Shown piece after piece: positions 25,101-33,942 of a DNA stretch of 64,000 nt. Location: NCBI GenBank assembly GCA_963934855.1, contig CAWWAC010000003.1:1-64000 (forward strand), read 5' to 3'. The translations under genes and the position numbers were made by a program. The DNA comes from MAG-120531 sp963934855. GTDB taxonomy: Bacteria > Bacteroidota > Bacteroidia > Flavobacteriales > Flavobacteriaceae. The notes under the pieces were generated by a model, which was given only the letters and a program-made list of their open reading frames with translations, was not told where the DNA came from and made no database searches. The first letter of the stretch is position 1. Each line of letters begins with the position of its first letter.

Positions 25101-25790
25101 TTAGCCCTTAATTAAAGCATTAGCATGACTTAAAATACGCTCAAACTGCTCTTCTAAACCCATATCACTATTGTCTATTTCTATGGCTCCTACAGCCTTT
25201 ATTAAAGGCGATGTTTCTCTGTGTGAATCAATATAATCACGCTCTTGAACATTCTTAAGCACCTCTTCAAAATTAACTGCCTCCCCTTTATCTATGAGTT
25301 CTTTATAACGGCGGTGCGCTCTTCTGTCTGCAGAGGCTGTGAGGTATAATTTTAATTCCGCTTCTGGAAAAACTACTGTTCCAATATCGCGCCCATCCAT
25401 GACCACTCCCTTGTGAATTCCAATAGCTTTTTGCATGCGCACTAATTTTTCTCGCACTTCTGGGACTGCAGCAACAGGGCTTACTTGTTTAGACACAGCT
25501 AAAGTTCTAATGGCATTTTCTACGTTTTTGCCATTTAGAAACATGGCCGTGTCTGCCAATCCTGTTATTTTTTTAAAGGAAAGATCTATGCTCTCTAAAG
25601 TAGCTATAAGTGCTTTTGCATTTAAATCACGTTCTTTAACAAAGCCTTCTTGCATGGCAAAATAGGTGATGGCTCTATACATAGCACCACTGTCTACGTA
25701 AACGTAGCCTAGTGCTTTAGCTAATTTTTTAGCGATGGTACTTTTTCCTGTAGAAGAAAAACCGTCTATAGCAATGGTTATCTTTTTCAT
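25101..25790 (-). CDS. cmk: Cytidylate kinase
   Basis: Cmk phosphorylates CMP and dCMP. The 229-residue protein shows the P-loop IDGFSSTGKSTIAKKLA at residues 7-23, YVDSGAMYRAITYFA near 31-45, MDGRDIGTVVFPEA near 128-141 and the R-x-x-RYKEL lid region. The ATG at 25790 is preferred to the in-frame TTG two codons earlier. The gene follows lon after 23 bases and precedes rpsA; the cmk-rpsA neighbourhood is widespread in bacteria, and here rpsA also has its own promoter. Confidence 0.95.
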   Translation of the reverse strand: MKKITIAIDGFSSTGKSTIAKKLAKALGYVYVDSGAMYRAITYFAMQEGFVKERDLNAKALIATLESIDLSFKKITGLADTAMFLNGKNVENAIRTLAVSKQVSPVAAVPEVREKLVRMQKAIGIHKGVVMDGRDIGTVVFPEAELKLYLTASADRRAHRRYKELIDKGEAVNFEEVLKNVQERDYIDSHRETSPLIKAVGAIEIDNSDMGLEEQFERILSHANALIKG

Positions 25791-25813
25791 CTGCAAAATC
25801 TTTAAATCTGTTC

Positions 25814-28282
25814 TTAATCTTTAGCTTCTAATTCAACTTCTTTTGGATGGTCTACCTTATCTTTAGTAAGTGCCAAATCTATGACGTCGCTCATTTCAGA
25901 TACATAGTGAAAAGTTACACCTTTTAAATACTTTTCATTAATTTCTAAGATGTCTTTTTTATTCTCTTCACAAAGAATAATCTGGTTAATATTTGCACGT
26001 TTAGCAGCCAAAATCTTCTCTTTAATACCCCCTACAGGCAAAACTTTTCCTCTAAGAGTAATCTCTCCAGTCATGGCTAAACGGGGTTTTACCTTGCGCT
26101 GCGTAAACAGAGAAATTAAAGAAGTAAGCATTGTAATTCCTGCACTAGGTCCGTCTTTTGGAGTGGCTCCTTCAGGTACGTGAATGTGTACGTTATAGTG
26201 ATCAAAAACATAGGGAGTAAGTCCGTAAGCTTCTGCATTGGCCTTTATAAACTCCATAGCTATAGTAGCAGACTCTTTCATCACTTTTCCAAGATTCCCT
26301 GTAATATTGAGAGTTCCTTTTCCTTTAGACAAGATAGATTCTATAAAAAGAATATCTCCTCCAACAGAAGTCCAAGCCAAACCAGTAACAACTCCCGCTA
26401 CTTTGTTGTTTTCATATTTATCACGCTCCAACCTTGGAGGCCCCAGTACTTTTTCTATATGATCGTTAGTCACTTTCACGTCATAGGCTTCTTCCATAGC
26501 AATTGACTTAGCCGTATTCCTGATCATCTTAGCCAACTGCTTATCAAGGTTTCTCACCCCAGATTCCCTAGTATAACCCGCTACAATTTTTTCTAATTGT
26601 ACTTTACCTATAGAAATTTGGTCTGACTTTACTCCGTGCTCTTTAAGCTGCTTAGGCATTAGATGTCTCTTGCCTATTTCAATTTTTTCTTCAATTGTAT
26701 ACCCGCTTACATTAATGAGTTCCATACGGTCTAGAAGGGCCGGCTGAATATTTCCAAGATTATTAGCTGTGGCAATAAACAAGACCTTAGAAAGATCATA
26801 TCCCATTTCTAAGAAGTTGTCGTGAAAATCTGAATTCTGCTCAGGATCTAGTACCTCTAATAGAGCAGAAGAAGGATCTCCCTGATAAGAATTTGCAAGT
26901 TTGTCTATTTCATCTAAAACAAAAACAGGATTAGAAGTACCTGCTTTTTTAAGACTCTGAAGCACCCTACCAGGCATAGCTCCTATATATGTTTTTCTAT
27001 GACCCCTAATTTCAGCCTCATCTCTGAGCCCACCTAAGGACATTCTCACATACTCTCTACCAAGAGACTCAGCAATAGATTTACCTAATGAAGTCTTACC
27101 AACTCCCGGAGGCCCATACAAGCAAATAATAGGAGATTTCATATCATTCCTGAGCTTGAGAACCGCAAGGTGCTCTATAATGCGCCTCTTAACTTCTTCC
27201 AGGCCAAAATGATCTCTGTCTAATATTTTTTGAGCCCTTTTTAAATCAAAAACATCTTTGGAGTACTGAGCCCAGGGTAATTCTAAAAATAATTCTAAAT
27301 AATTACGCTGTATGGAATATTCTGCTACTTGGTGGTTCATACGTTGCAATTTCCCAAGCTCTTTATTAAAATGGGTGCTCACTTTTTCAGACCAAGTTTT
27401 CTTTTTAGCAGCTTCTGCCATATCATTCACCTCCTCTTCATAAGAAATACCCCCCAATTCTTCCTGAATGGTTTTCATTTGCTGGTGTAAGAAATACTCT
27501 CTTTGCTGCTGGTCTAAGTCATTGCGAACCTTTGATTGAATGTCATTTTTTAATTCAAGTTTTTGTAGCTCAATATTCATGTATTTAAGAGTAGCCAGGG
27601 CTCTATCCCTAAGGTCTGGCATTTCTAGAAGGGCCTGTTTTTCCTTGTGAGAAACAGATAAATTAGAACATACAAAATTGATTAAAAAAGAATTGCTCTC
27701 AATATTCTTAATAGCAAAGGACGCTTCTGAGGGTAAGTTGGGATTGTTCTTAATAATCTGTAGGGCTAATTCTTTAATAGAATCTATAATAGCCAAAAAT
27801 TCTTTGTTGTCTAATTTAGGCCTTAATTCTGGAGTTTCTTCTACAGTAGCTAATATGTAAGGCTCCTCAGAAATCACTTCCTTAATAGCAAAACGCTTCT
27901 TTCCTTGTATAATGACTGTAGTATTGCCATCTGGCATTTTTAAAACTCTTAAAATCCTTGCAACTGTGCCAATACTATTAATGTCTTTACCGCTTGGGTT
28001 TTCTGTGTCTTGATCTATTTGTGACACTACTCCAATCACTTTGTCACCATTGTTAGCATCTTTTATGAGCTGTATAGATTTATCCCTACCTGCCGTAATA
28101 GGCACTACTACTCCAGGAAACAATACGGTGTTTCTAAGAGGTAAAATAGGAAGTGAAGCAGGAAGGTCTTCATTATTTATTTCTTCTTCATCTTCAGGTG
28201 TCATTAAAGGAATTAAATCTGCATCTTCATCCAGTCCTTGTAATGACATACTGTCAATATGTAAAAAATTTGATTTACCCAT
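25814..28282 (-). CDS. lon: ATP-dependent protease Lon
   Basis: An 822-residue cytosolic AAA+ serine protease. The N-terminal substrate domain (LPILPLRNTVLFPG near residue 43) is followed by a coiled-coil region, Walker A YGPPGVGKTSLGKSIA near 387-402, Walker B FVLDEIDKL near 450, and the proteolytic domain with the catalytic Ser in KDGPSAGITMLT and the Lys in GGIKEKILAAKRA. All catalytic elements are intact. It heads a minus-strand unit lon-cmk. No TAnnTTTG box was found upstream, so it may use a heat-shock or other sigma factor (inference). Confidence 0.97.
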   Translation of the reverse strand: MGKSNFLHIDSMSLQGLDEDADLIPLMTPEDEEEINNEDLPASLPILPLRNTVLFPGVVVPITAGRDKSIQLIKDANNGDKVIGVVSQIDQDTENPSGKDINSIGTVARILRVLKMPDGNTTVIIQGKKRFAIKEVISEEPYILATVEETPELRPKLDNKEFLAIIDSIKELALQIIKNNPNLPSEASFAIKNIESNSFLINFVCSNLSVSHKEKQALLEMPDLRDRALATLKYMNIELQKLELKNDIQSKVRNDLDQQQREYFLHQQMKTIQEELGGISYEEEVNDMAEAAKKKTWSEKVSTHFNKELGKLQRMNHQVAEYSIQRNYLELFLELPWAQYSKDVFDLKRAQKILDRDHFGLEEVKRRIIEHLAVLKLRNDMKSPIICLYGPPGVGKTSLGKSIAESLGREYVRMSLGGLRDEAEIRGHRKTYIGAMPGRVLQSLKKAGTSNPVFVLDEIDKLANSYQGDPSSALLEVLDPEQNSDFHDNFLEMGYDLSKVLFIATANNLGNIQPALLDRMELINVSGYTIEEKIEIGKRHLMPKQLKEHGVKSDQISIGKVQLEKIVAGYTRESGVRNLDKQLAKMIRNTAKSIAMEEAYDVKVTNDHIEKVLGPPRLERDKYENNKVAGVVTGLAWTSVGGDILFIESILSKGKGTLNITGNLGKVMKESATIAMEFIKANAEAYGLTPYVFDHYNVHIHVPEGATPKDGPSAGITMLTSLISLFTQRKVKPRLAMTGEITLRGKVLPVGGIKEKILAAKRANINQIILCEENKKDILEINEKYLKGVTFHYVSEMSDVIDLALTKDKVDHPKEVELEAKD

Positions 28283-28501
28283 AGATATCTATATACGTCA
28301 TAATGTCACTAAAGGAGCTTATGACCTGATTTATATTATTTTTAAAATTGCGTAAAAAGTTCTAAGATCCCATTACCAAAGACTTATTAAAAGGTTTTAC
28401 CAACCATTAATGGCAATTCTTATGCCATTCCAATATTTAACTAGATCAAAACTGTAACAATTCTACTTAACTTGTATCTATTAATTAAATGACTAACTCT
28501 T
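28283..28501. other. Divergent regulatory region between lon and an ECF sigma gene
   Basis: 219 bases without a gene. No TAnnTTTG box in either direction; the absence fits control of both flanking units by alternative sigma factors, but no motif could be assigned. Confidence 0.35.
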
Positions 28502-29080
28502 TTGAGCCTAAATAAACCTAAATACATCACTCCTCTTATTGAGGATTGCTTGGCAAAAAAACAGCAGGCACAGCTTGAATTGTACCTTAAATATTATAAG
28601 GCTATGTACAATACTGCACTCAGAATTTTAAAAGACCAAGCATGGGCAGAAGACATTATGCAGGAATCATTTTTAAGTGCATTCCAGAAACTTGACCAAT
28701 TTAGCGGCTTAGTAACATTTGGGGCTTGGTTAAAAAAAATCGTAATTAATAAATCCTTAGTTGTATACAAAAAACAAAAAAAAGAAACCCATACTTCAAT
28801 TGAAAATTTGGATTACAAAATGGAAGTAGTGTTAGAATTAGAAGACAGTGATAAGGCCGCATTAAACAAAAAAAAAGCAAGGCTAATTATTCTGGCTATT
28901 GAAAGTTTAAATGAAAATTATAGGCTCTCATTAAGCCTACATCTATTAGAAGGCCTTACCCATGAAGAAGTAAGTGAAGTACTAGGTATTTCTAATGCCA
29001 ATTGCAGAACTACTTTTTCTAGAGCCAAAGAGCAACTGAGAAAAAAATTAGAAGAAGACCCTATATGGAAAAACAAATAA
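28502..29080 (+). CDS. ECF-type RNA polymerase sigma factor (first of two)
   Basis: A 192-residue sigma-70 family protein with only regions 2 and 4. Region 2 is seen as YYKAMYNTALRILKDQAWAEDIMQESFLSAFQKLDQF (residues about 29-65), with the ALIMQE-type core-binding residues; region 4 as LSLHLLEGLTHEEVSEVLGISNANCRTTFSRAKEQLRKKL near 147-186. Start is TTG at 28502; the in-frame alternatives would cut region 2. Its last 16 bases overlap a small membrane-protein gene, the usual sigma/anti-sigma arrangement, and two exported beta-helix proteins complete the operon. Probably an envelope-stress or surface-remodelling regulator (inference). Confidence 0.9.
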   Translation: MSLNKPKYITPLIEDCLAKKQQAQLELYLKYYKAMYNTALRILKDQAWAEDIMQESFLSAFQKLDQFSGLVTFGAWLKKIVINKSLVVYKKQKKETHTSIENLDYKMEVVLELEDSDKAALNKKKARLIILAIESLNENYRLSLSLHLLEGLTHEEVSEVLGISNANCRTTFSRAKEQLRKKLEEDPIWKNK

Positions 29081-29616
29081 AAAATATATTAAAAAAGGCC
29101 CCAGGAGTGTTTCAGACGTATGCCCCTAAAGAAGGACATGAACTCAGGTTTCTCCAAAAGTTAAACGCTCACCAAAACCTCAGAAAACCTACCCTTGTCT
29201 GGAGAAAAAAGACTTTTCAATTTTTAGCGGTGGCGGCGTGCATTTCAATACTGTTTGGAGTGTTCAGATGGGGAGCCTACTCCCAAAACACTCAAGCCCA
29301 TATAAGGTCTATTGCTCCAGAGGCAATTGCCATGAACCAATATTACACTGGAGTGGTGGCTATGGCAATCAAGAAAATAAAAGCTGCGTCTAACCCATTA
29401 ATAAAGCCACATATAGACAAGGCACTTCTTAAAATAAAACAGTTAGAAGACCATATGGAGGAGATGGAACAGGATCTTATAAACGGGGGAAACACCAAAC
29501 TCATTTTACAGGGTATGATTCAAAATTACACCACTAGAGTAGAGCTTCTTGAAGAAGTTATAAACCAAATTGAAACCATTAACAACATTAATCAAAACAC
29601 TAATGAAACCAGTTAA
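29065..29616 (+). CDS. Membrane protein overlapping sigma gene, putative anti-sigma factor
   Basis: A 183-residue protein with a cytoplasmic N-terminus of about 49 residues, one transmembrane segment (FQFLAVAACISILFGVFRWGA, residues about 52-71) and a helical, probably coiled-coil exterior (KIKQLEDHMEEMEQDLINGG, then VELLEEVINQIETI). There is no zinc HxxxCxxC anti-sigma motif. Gene position (overlapping the sigma gene by 16 bases) and topology argue for an anti-sigma or sensor role, but this is inference. The next gene's start (29603) overlaps its stop by 14 bases, so all are translationally linked. Confidence 0.65.
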   Translation: MEKQIKNILKKAPGVFQTYAPKEGHELRFLQKLNAHQNLRKPTLVWRKKTFQFLAVAACISILFGVFRWGAYSQNTQAHIRSIAPEAIAMNQYYTGVVAMAIKKIKAASNPLIKPHIDKALLKIKQLEDHMEEMEQDLINGGNTKLILQGMIQNYTTRVELLEEVINQIETINNINQNTNETS

Positions 29617-30685
29617 AAAATCACTACAACTCCTTTTGGCTTTATTAATACCTACCCTATTATTAGCCAATCCTACCAAAGGAAAATACGAAAAAGAAAG
29701 GGTGATTAAAAAGAAATTTAATGTAAGTGCCAGTGCATTACTAAAAGTAGACAATGCATATGGCAACCTGCACCTTACTACCTGGAAAGAAAATCGGATA
29801 GAGATGGAAATTATTATTAGAGCAGAGGGGAATGACCAAGACAAAGTCATTGAGAAAATGGAAGGTGTAGAAATAGATTTTACAGCTAGTGGTAGTATGG
29901 TGTCTGCCAAAACTATATTTAACAATAAAAGAAGTGGCTGGAGCTGGAATTGGGGAAGCAGCAATGTAAACCTATCCGTGCACTATAATATTAAAATGCC
30001 TTTAAGCAATTCAGTAGACTTAGAAAATGACTACGGTAATATTCTCATTGACAAATTAGATGGACACGCAAAAATAGAATGTGATTACGGGCGTATAGAA
30101 ATTGGAAGTCTCAACGGTAAAAACAACCAAATTAACTTTGACTACACCTCTAAATCTACCATTGGGTATATTCGTTCAGGAACTATTCACGCAGACTACT
30201 CTGGAATGACCATTGAAAAAGCAGGAGATTTAGACATTCAATCAGATTACAGCTCTATAAGTGTCAATCAAATGAACAACCTAAACTATAACTCAGACTA
30301 TGGAAGCATAGAAATAGGAGCCGCTCAAGATGTAAATGGTGTAGGAGATTATATTAGTACTAAATTAGGGGTCCTTCACGGCAACATCTTCATAGACGCA
30401 GATTACGGAAGTGTCAAAATTGAGGAGATGGCCGCAAATGCAGGAAATCTAACTATCATTTCTGACTATACAGGAGTGAAAATAGGTTATAACGCAGGCT
30501 ATTCCTTCCAATTTGAAATTGAAACCAAATATGCAGGGGTCAATGGAAAAGACTCTTTTGAAATGTTGGTTTCTAAAGAAAAATCTAGTGAACGCTATTT
30601 TAAAGGCTATTATGGAAATCCAAGTACCAGTAACCGTATGAATATAATAAGCAAGTACGGAGGAGTATCCTTCACTAGAAAATAA
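29603..30685 (+). CDS. Exported DUF4097-type beta-helix protein
   Basis: A 360-residue protein with a signal peptide (KKSLQLLLALLIPTLLLA). Its core resembles the DUF4097 / putative adhesin family: a repeated beta-strand motif of the type D-Y-[GST] followed by strands and turns every 18-22 residues (ENDYGN, ECDYGR, NFDYTS, HADYSG, QSDYSS, NSDYGS, DADYGS, ISDYTG), which should wind into a right-handed beta-helix. The tail FTRK carries no sorting domain. The start at 29603 is preferred to 29570, because it begins the signal peptide. Sits third in the sigma operon; exposure at the cell surface or periplasm is likely, function unknown. Confidence 0.75.
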   Translation: MKPVKKSLQLLLALLIPTLLLANPTKGKYEKERVIKKKFNVSASALLKVDNAYGNLHLTTWKENRIEMEIIIRAEGNDQDKVIEKMEGVEIDFTASGSMVSAKTIFNNKRSGWSWNWGSSNVNLSVHYNIKMPLSNSVDLENDYGNILIDKLDGHAKIECDYGRIEIGSLNGKNNQINFDYTSKSTIGYIRSGTIHADYSGMTIEKAGDLDIQSDYSSISVNQMNNLNYNSDYGSIEIGAAQDVNGVGDYISTKLGVLHGNIFIDADYGSVKIEEMAANAGNLTIISDYTGVKIGYNAGYSFQFEIETKYAGVNGKDSFEMLVSKEKSSERYFKGYYGNPSTSNRMNIISKYGGVSFTRK

Positions 30686-30719
30686 AAATTTGGGGGAACT
30701 CCCTTTAAAATTTAAAACA

Positions 30720-31442
30720 ATGAAAAAAATAATATTATTAGTAAGCTTCCTCATAATAGGAACTACGGTACATGCCCAATGGTGGAATCACACAAAAGGC
30801 AATGGAAATATGATTACGCAGACCAGAAATACATCAGATTATGAACAGCTAAATGTAGCGGGGTTTTTTGATGTCGTATTAGTGAAAGGTACAGAAGGAA
30901 AAATCTCTCTAAAAGGAGAAGAAAATCTCTTAGAATACATAGAGGTATCTGTTACAAATAAGGTGCTCACTATAAAAATAAAAGAAAACACAAACCTGAG
31001 TACCTCTTGGAATAAGAGCATCACTGTAAGAGTGCCCATTGAAGAAATTGAAGGTGTAAAACTTTCTGGATCTGGAGATATTTCAGCTGAATTCACTTTA
31101 GAGTCTTCTTTTTTTGAAGCCATAATTTCTGGCTCTGGAGTTATTGATTTAAATATAGACACACAAAAGCTCACAGCTAAAGTATCAGGATCTGGAGATC
31201 TTGATTTAAGCGGAAAAGCAAGAGACTTAGATATTAAAGTGTCTGGATCTGGAGATATAAATGCCTATGAACTGGAAGCTTTAAATGCAAATGTTGTGGT
31301 CTCTGGCTCTGCAGATGTACAGCTGTCAGTTTCAGGAATTTTAGATGCTAAAGTGTCTGGATCTGGAGATGTTCACTACAAAGGAAACCCTAAAAAGGTG
31401 TCAACTAAGGTTTCTGGATCTGGAGACATCTCTAAATATTAG
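30720..31442 (+). CDS. Head-GIN (DUF2807) domain protein with seven near-identical repeats
   Basis: A 240-residue exported protein: signal peptide (KKIILLVSFLIIGTTVHA), then a DUF2807 domain of the Bacteroidota head-GIN family. Repeats of the type K-V-S-G-S-G-D recur about every 18-20 residues (KLSGSGDIS, IISGSGVID, KVSGSGDLD, KVSGSGDIN, VVSGSADVQ, KVSGSGDVH, KVSGSGDIS), which should stack as a beta-helix. At DNA level the repeats share TCTGGATCTGGAGAT. The frame is open to 30690, but ATG 30720 begins the signal peptide. Fourth gene of the sigma operon, 34 bases after the DUF4097 gene. Function unknown. Confidence 0.85.
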   Translation: MKKIILLVSFLIIGTTVHAQWWNHTKGNGNMITQTRNTSDYEQLNVAGFFDVVLVKGTEGKISLKGEENLLEYIEVSVTNKVLTIKIKENTNLSTSWNKSITVRVPIEEIEGVKLSGSGDISAEFTLESSFFEAIISGSGVIDLNIDTQKLTAKVSGSGDLDLSGKARDLDIKVSGSGDINAYELEALNANVVVSGSADVQLSVSGILDAKVSGSGDVHYKGNPKKVSTKVSGSGDISKY

Positions 31443-31449
31443 ACTACAC

Positions 31450-31483
31450 AATAGCAAAGCGGGTATATGCCTGCTTTGCTATT
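31450..31483. terminator. Bidirectional hairpin between the head-GIN gene and the MFS gene
   Basis: A 14-bp stem (31450-31463 with 31470-31483, one G-U) and a 6-base loop. No long T run follows in either direction. It overlaps the last codon and stop of the MFS gene. Confidence 0.5.
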
Positions 31484-32789
31484 TAACCCTTCTAAGCATA
31501 AGTCCCCCCAATAAAAAAAAAACACCAAACATAATAATACCGTTTCTAAGGTCACCAGTCCCCTGGGCTAAAACACCATATATGAAAGTTCCAATGACTA
31601 TTCCAATTTTTTCTGAAACATCATAAAAACTAAAGAAAGAAGTAGCGTCCTTAGTTTCTGGCATTAACTTAGCATAGGTAGATCTAGATAAGGCTTGAAT
31701 GCCTCCCATGACCATTCCCACACAACCAGCAGCAATATAAAACTCAATAGGACTCACTACAAAATAAGCATAGATACAAATAAAGAGCCAAAGGGCATTA
31801 ACAACCATTAAAGTAGGGATATTGCCAAATTTTTCAGATGCTTTTGCAGTAAAAGTAGCCCCCAATACGGCTACCAACTGAATGAGTAAAATACTACTAA
31901 TAAGCCCAATGGTTCTCTGTTCGTCTGAACCCCAAACAATTTCTTCTTCTCCAAAATAAGCCGCAATTAACATCACGGTTTGTACAGCCATACTGTATAC
32001 AAAAAAAGCCCCTAAATATCTTTTGAGTTTTCTGTTGTCTGCTAATTGTTTCCAAACACTCTTGAGTTCCTTAAAACCATTAAAAAGTATATGGGTAGCT
32101 GTACCGTTTTTTTTATTTCCCTTGGGCATATAATAGAAACTGTATTGACTAAAAATAATCCACCAAATCCCCACACTTACAAAAGAGTACTTCATGGCTG
32201 TAATGGTAGCCGGATATTCTGGGCTGTTAACAATACCAAAAACTTGAGGTTTCATGACCATAGCCAGGTTAAACAAGAGTAGAATAACACTGCCTATATA
32301 ACCCAAAGAAAATCCTTTAGCACTTATTTTATCCTGCTGTTCTGGATAAGCAATATCTGGTAAATAAGAATTATTAAAAGCAAAACTCACCCAAAAGCCC
32401 ACCAGACCAAAAAAGTAAAAAATTAAGGAAAGGTATATATCTTCTAGAGAAAACCAATATAAACCAATGCTAGAAAGACCTCCTAAATAACAAAAGAATT
32501 TTAAAAAGAATTTCTTATTACCCATATAATCAGCTATACCAGATAAAATAGGGGTGATAAAGGCAATAAACAGAAAAGCAGCAGAGGTTACATAGCTAAT
32601 AAGAGGCGCTCTAGCTATTTCTACACCAAAAACTAGCACCTTTTCTACGCCTGCCATTCTAAAAAGCGCCCCGTAATAAATAGGAAAAATTGCAGAAGAA
32701 ATCACTAAGCTATACACTGAATTGGCCCAATCGTAAAAAGCCCAAGCAAATAATAGTTTTTTACTCCCTTTTACTGCAACTGTTTTCAT
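31479..32789 (-). CDS. UMF1-family MFS transporter
   Basis: A 436-residue membrane protein of the UMF1/Atg22-like branch of the major facilitator superfamily, named for vacuole-effluxer-like proteins. The opening LLFAWAFYDWANSVYSLVISSAIFPIYYG is the family signature, and about 11-12 hydrophobic segments follow, with a soluble central loop near residues 210-245. In yeast Atg22 exports amino acids from the vacuole; the bacterial substrate is unknown. It is a single-gene unit convergent with the sigma operon. Confidence 0.85.
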   Translation of the reverse strand: MKTVAVKGSKKLLFAWAFYDWANSVYSLVISSAIFPIYYGALFRMAGVEKVLVFGVEIARAPLISYVTSAAFLFIAFITPILSGIADYMGNKKFFLKFFCYLGGLSSIGLYWFSLEDIYLSLIFYFFGLVGFWVSFAFNNSYLPDIAYPEQQDKISAKGFSLGYIGSVILLLFNLAMVMKPQVFGIVNSPEYPATITAMKYSFVSVGIWWIIFSQYSFYYMPKGNKKNGTATHILFNGFKELKSVWKQLADNRKLKRYLGAFFVYSMAVQTVMLIAAYFGEEEIVWGSDEQRTIGLISSILLIQLVAVLGATFTAKASEKFGNIPTLMVVNALWLFICIYAYFVVSPIEFYIAAGCVGMVMGGIQALSRSTYAKLMPETKDATSFFSFYDVSEKIGIVIGTFIYGVLAQGTGDLRNGIIMFGVFFLLGGLMLRRVK

Positions 32790-32982
32790 AAGTATTTAGT
32801 TTGGTTGTATTTGGTGTGGGCTAATATACAATTCTATAAATCTTAAAAAAATGAAATAATTAAAATACAACTCAAGGCAGACATAAATAATTTGGCCCGT
32901 TTTTTGGTAGTAATTATTGAGTCTTAAAATTAGCACAACCCCTTTTAAAACACAATAAAATAAGTACCTTTAATTAAAAAAT

Positions 32983-33456
32983 ATGAAGAAAATTATCACA
33001 CTACTCGCTTTTATTGCCTTTGGATACCATGCGTATTCTCAGAGAGCTATCACTGAATACGATGTTATAAAAAGTGCACAAGAATGGAAGAAACAACTCA
33101 CAGAAACTGAGTTTTATGTGCTTAGAGAGCAGGGTACAGAACGTCCATTTAGCAGTGCGCTACTGAAAATTAAAACAAAGGGGATCTATATCTGTAAAGC
33201 ATGTAAAGCCCCTTTATTTAAAAGTGAACATAAATTTGATTCTGGAACCGGATGGCCCTCTTTTGATAGAGAAGTAAAAGGCAATGTAGGGTATGGAACG
33301 GATTATAAAGTAGGCTATGCAAGATCTGAAGAATACTGCGTTAAATGTGGAGGGCACTTAGGTCATGTATTTACAGATGGCCCAAAAAACACTACCGGAC
33401 TAAGACATTGTATTAATGGAGCCGCATTGGCATTTATTCCAGACACAAAAAAATAA
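32983..33456 (+). CDS. msrB: Exported peptide-methionine (R)-S-oxide reductase
   Basis: MsrB reduces the R form of methionine sulfoxide in proteins. The 157-residue protein starts with a signal peptide (KKIITLLAFIAFGYHAYSQ), so this copy probably works outside the cytoplasm. The zinc cysteines are CKAC and CVKCGGHLGHVF, GTGWPSF is present, and the catalytic cysteine is Cys143 in RHCINGAAL. A non-canonical -7 sequence TACCTTTA (32965-32972) lies 10 bases before the ATG. The second msrB, without a signal, follows after 3 bases. Confidence 0.92.
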   Translation: MKKIITLLAFIAFGYHAYSQRAITEYDVIKSAQEWKKQLTETEFYVLREQGTERPFSSALLKIKTKGIYICKACKAPLFKSEHKFDSGTGWPSFDREVKGNVGYGTDYKVGYARSEEYCVKCGGHLGHVFTDGPKNTTGLRHCINGAALAFIPDTKK

Positions 33457-33459
33457 GAG

Positions 33460-33873
33460 ATGACTCAAAAATTTTCAGTTGAAAAAACAGCAGCTCAATG
33501 GAAAGAGCTACTAAGCCCAGAAGCCTATAAAGTACTTAGAGAAAATGGAACGGAATTTTCTTATTCAGGAGCTTATGACAAACACTTTGAAAAAGGCAGC
33601 TACTGCTGTGCTGCGTGTAAAACAAAATTATTTGAAAGTAACCATAAATATAATAGTGGCTGCGGATGGCCCGCCTTTGACACCTCTATTCCAGGCGCTA
33701 TCCTATATATAGCAGACCACAGTCACGGTATGAGAAGAGAAGAAACACGCTGTGCCACTTGCAATTCTCATTTGGGTCATCTCTTTGAAGATGGACCCAC
33801 AGATACTACTGGAGAACGCTATTGTATTAATTCTGTGAGCCTTGAATTTATACCAGAAAAAACAACAAAATAA
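33460..33873 (+). CDS. msrB: Cytoplasmic peptide-methionine (R)-S-oxide reductase
   Basis: A 137-residue MsrB without a signal peptide. Zinc ligands are CAACKTKLF and CATCNSHLGHLF, with CGWPAFD in between; catalytic Cys122 lies in RYCINSVSLEF. It is co-transcribed with the exported paralogue (3-base gap), so the same signal covers both compartments. The two proteins share only the domain core, so they are old paralogues rather than a recent duplication. No msrA is in the window. Confidence 0.93.
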   Translation: MTQKFSVEKTAAQWKELLSPEAYKVLRENGTEFSYSGAYDKHFEKGSYCCAACKTKLFESNHKYNSGCGWPAFDTSIPGAILYIADHSHGMRREETRCATCNSHLGHLFEDGPTDTTGERYCINSVSLEFIPEKTTK

Positions 33874-33899
33874 GAGCCTTGGCTTTCAGTTTGGTTTTG

Positions 33900-33907
33900 T
33901 AACTTTG
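33900..33907 (+). promoter_or_regulatory. -7 box of lpdA
   Basis: TAACTTTG; a TTGG at 33879-33882 is 17 bases upstream. ATG 35 bases downstream. Confidence 0.45.
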
Positions 33908-33942
33908 GCCCGCTATAAACTACGTTTACTAAATTCAAACTC

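Noticed and set aside
26180..26506. Open frames of 60-110 codons opposite lon, rpsA and other long genes
   Set aside because: They are antisense shadows of strongly conserved proteins with no start context or promoter.
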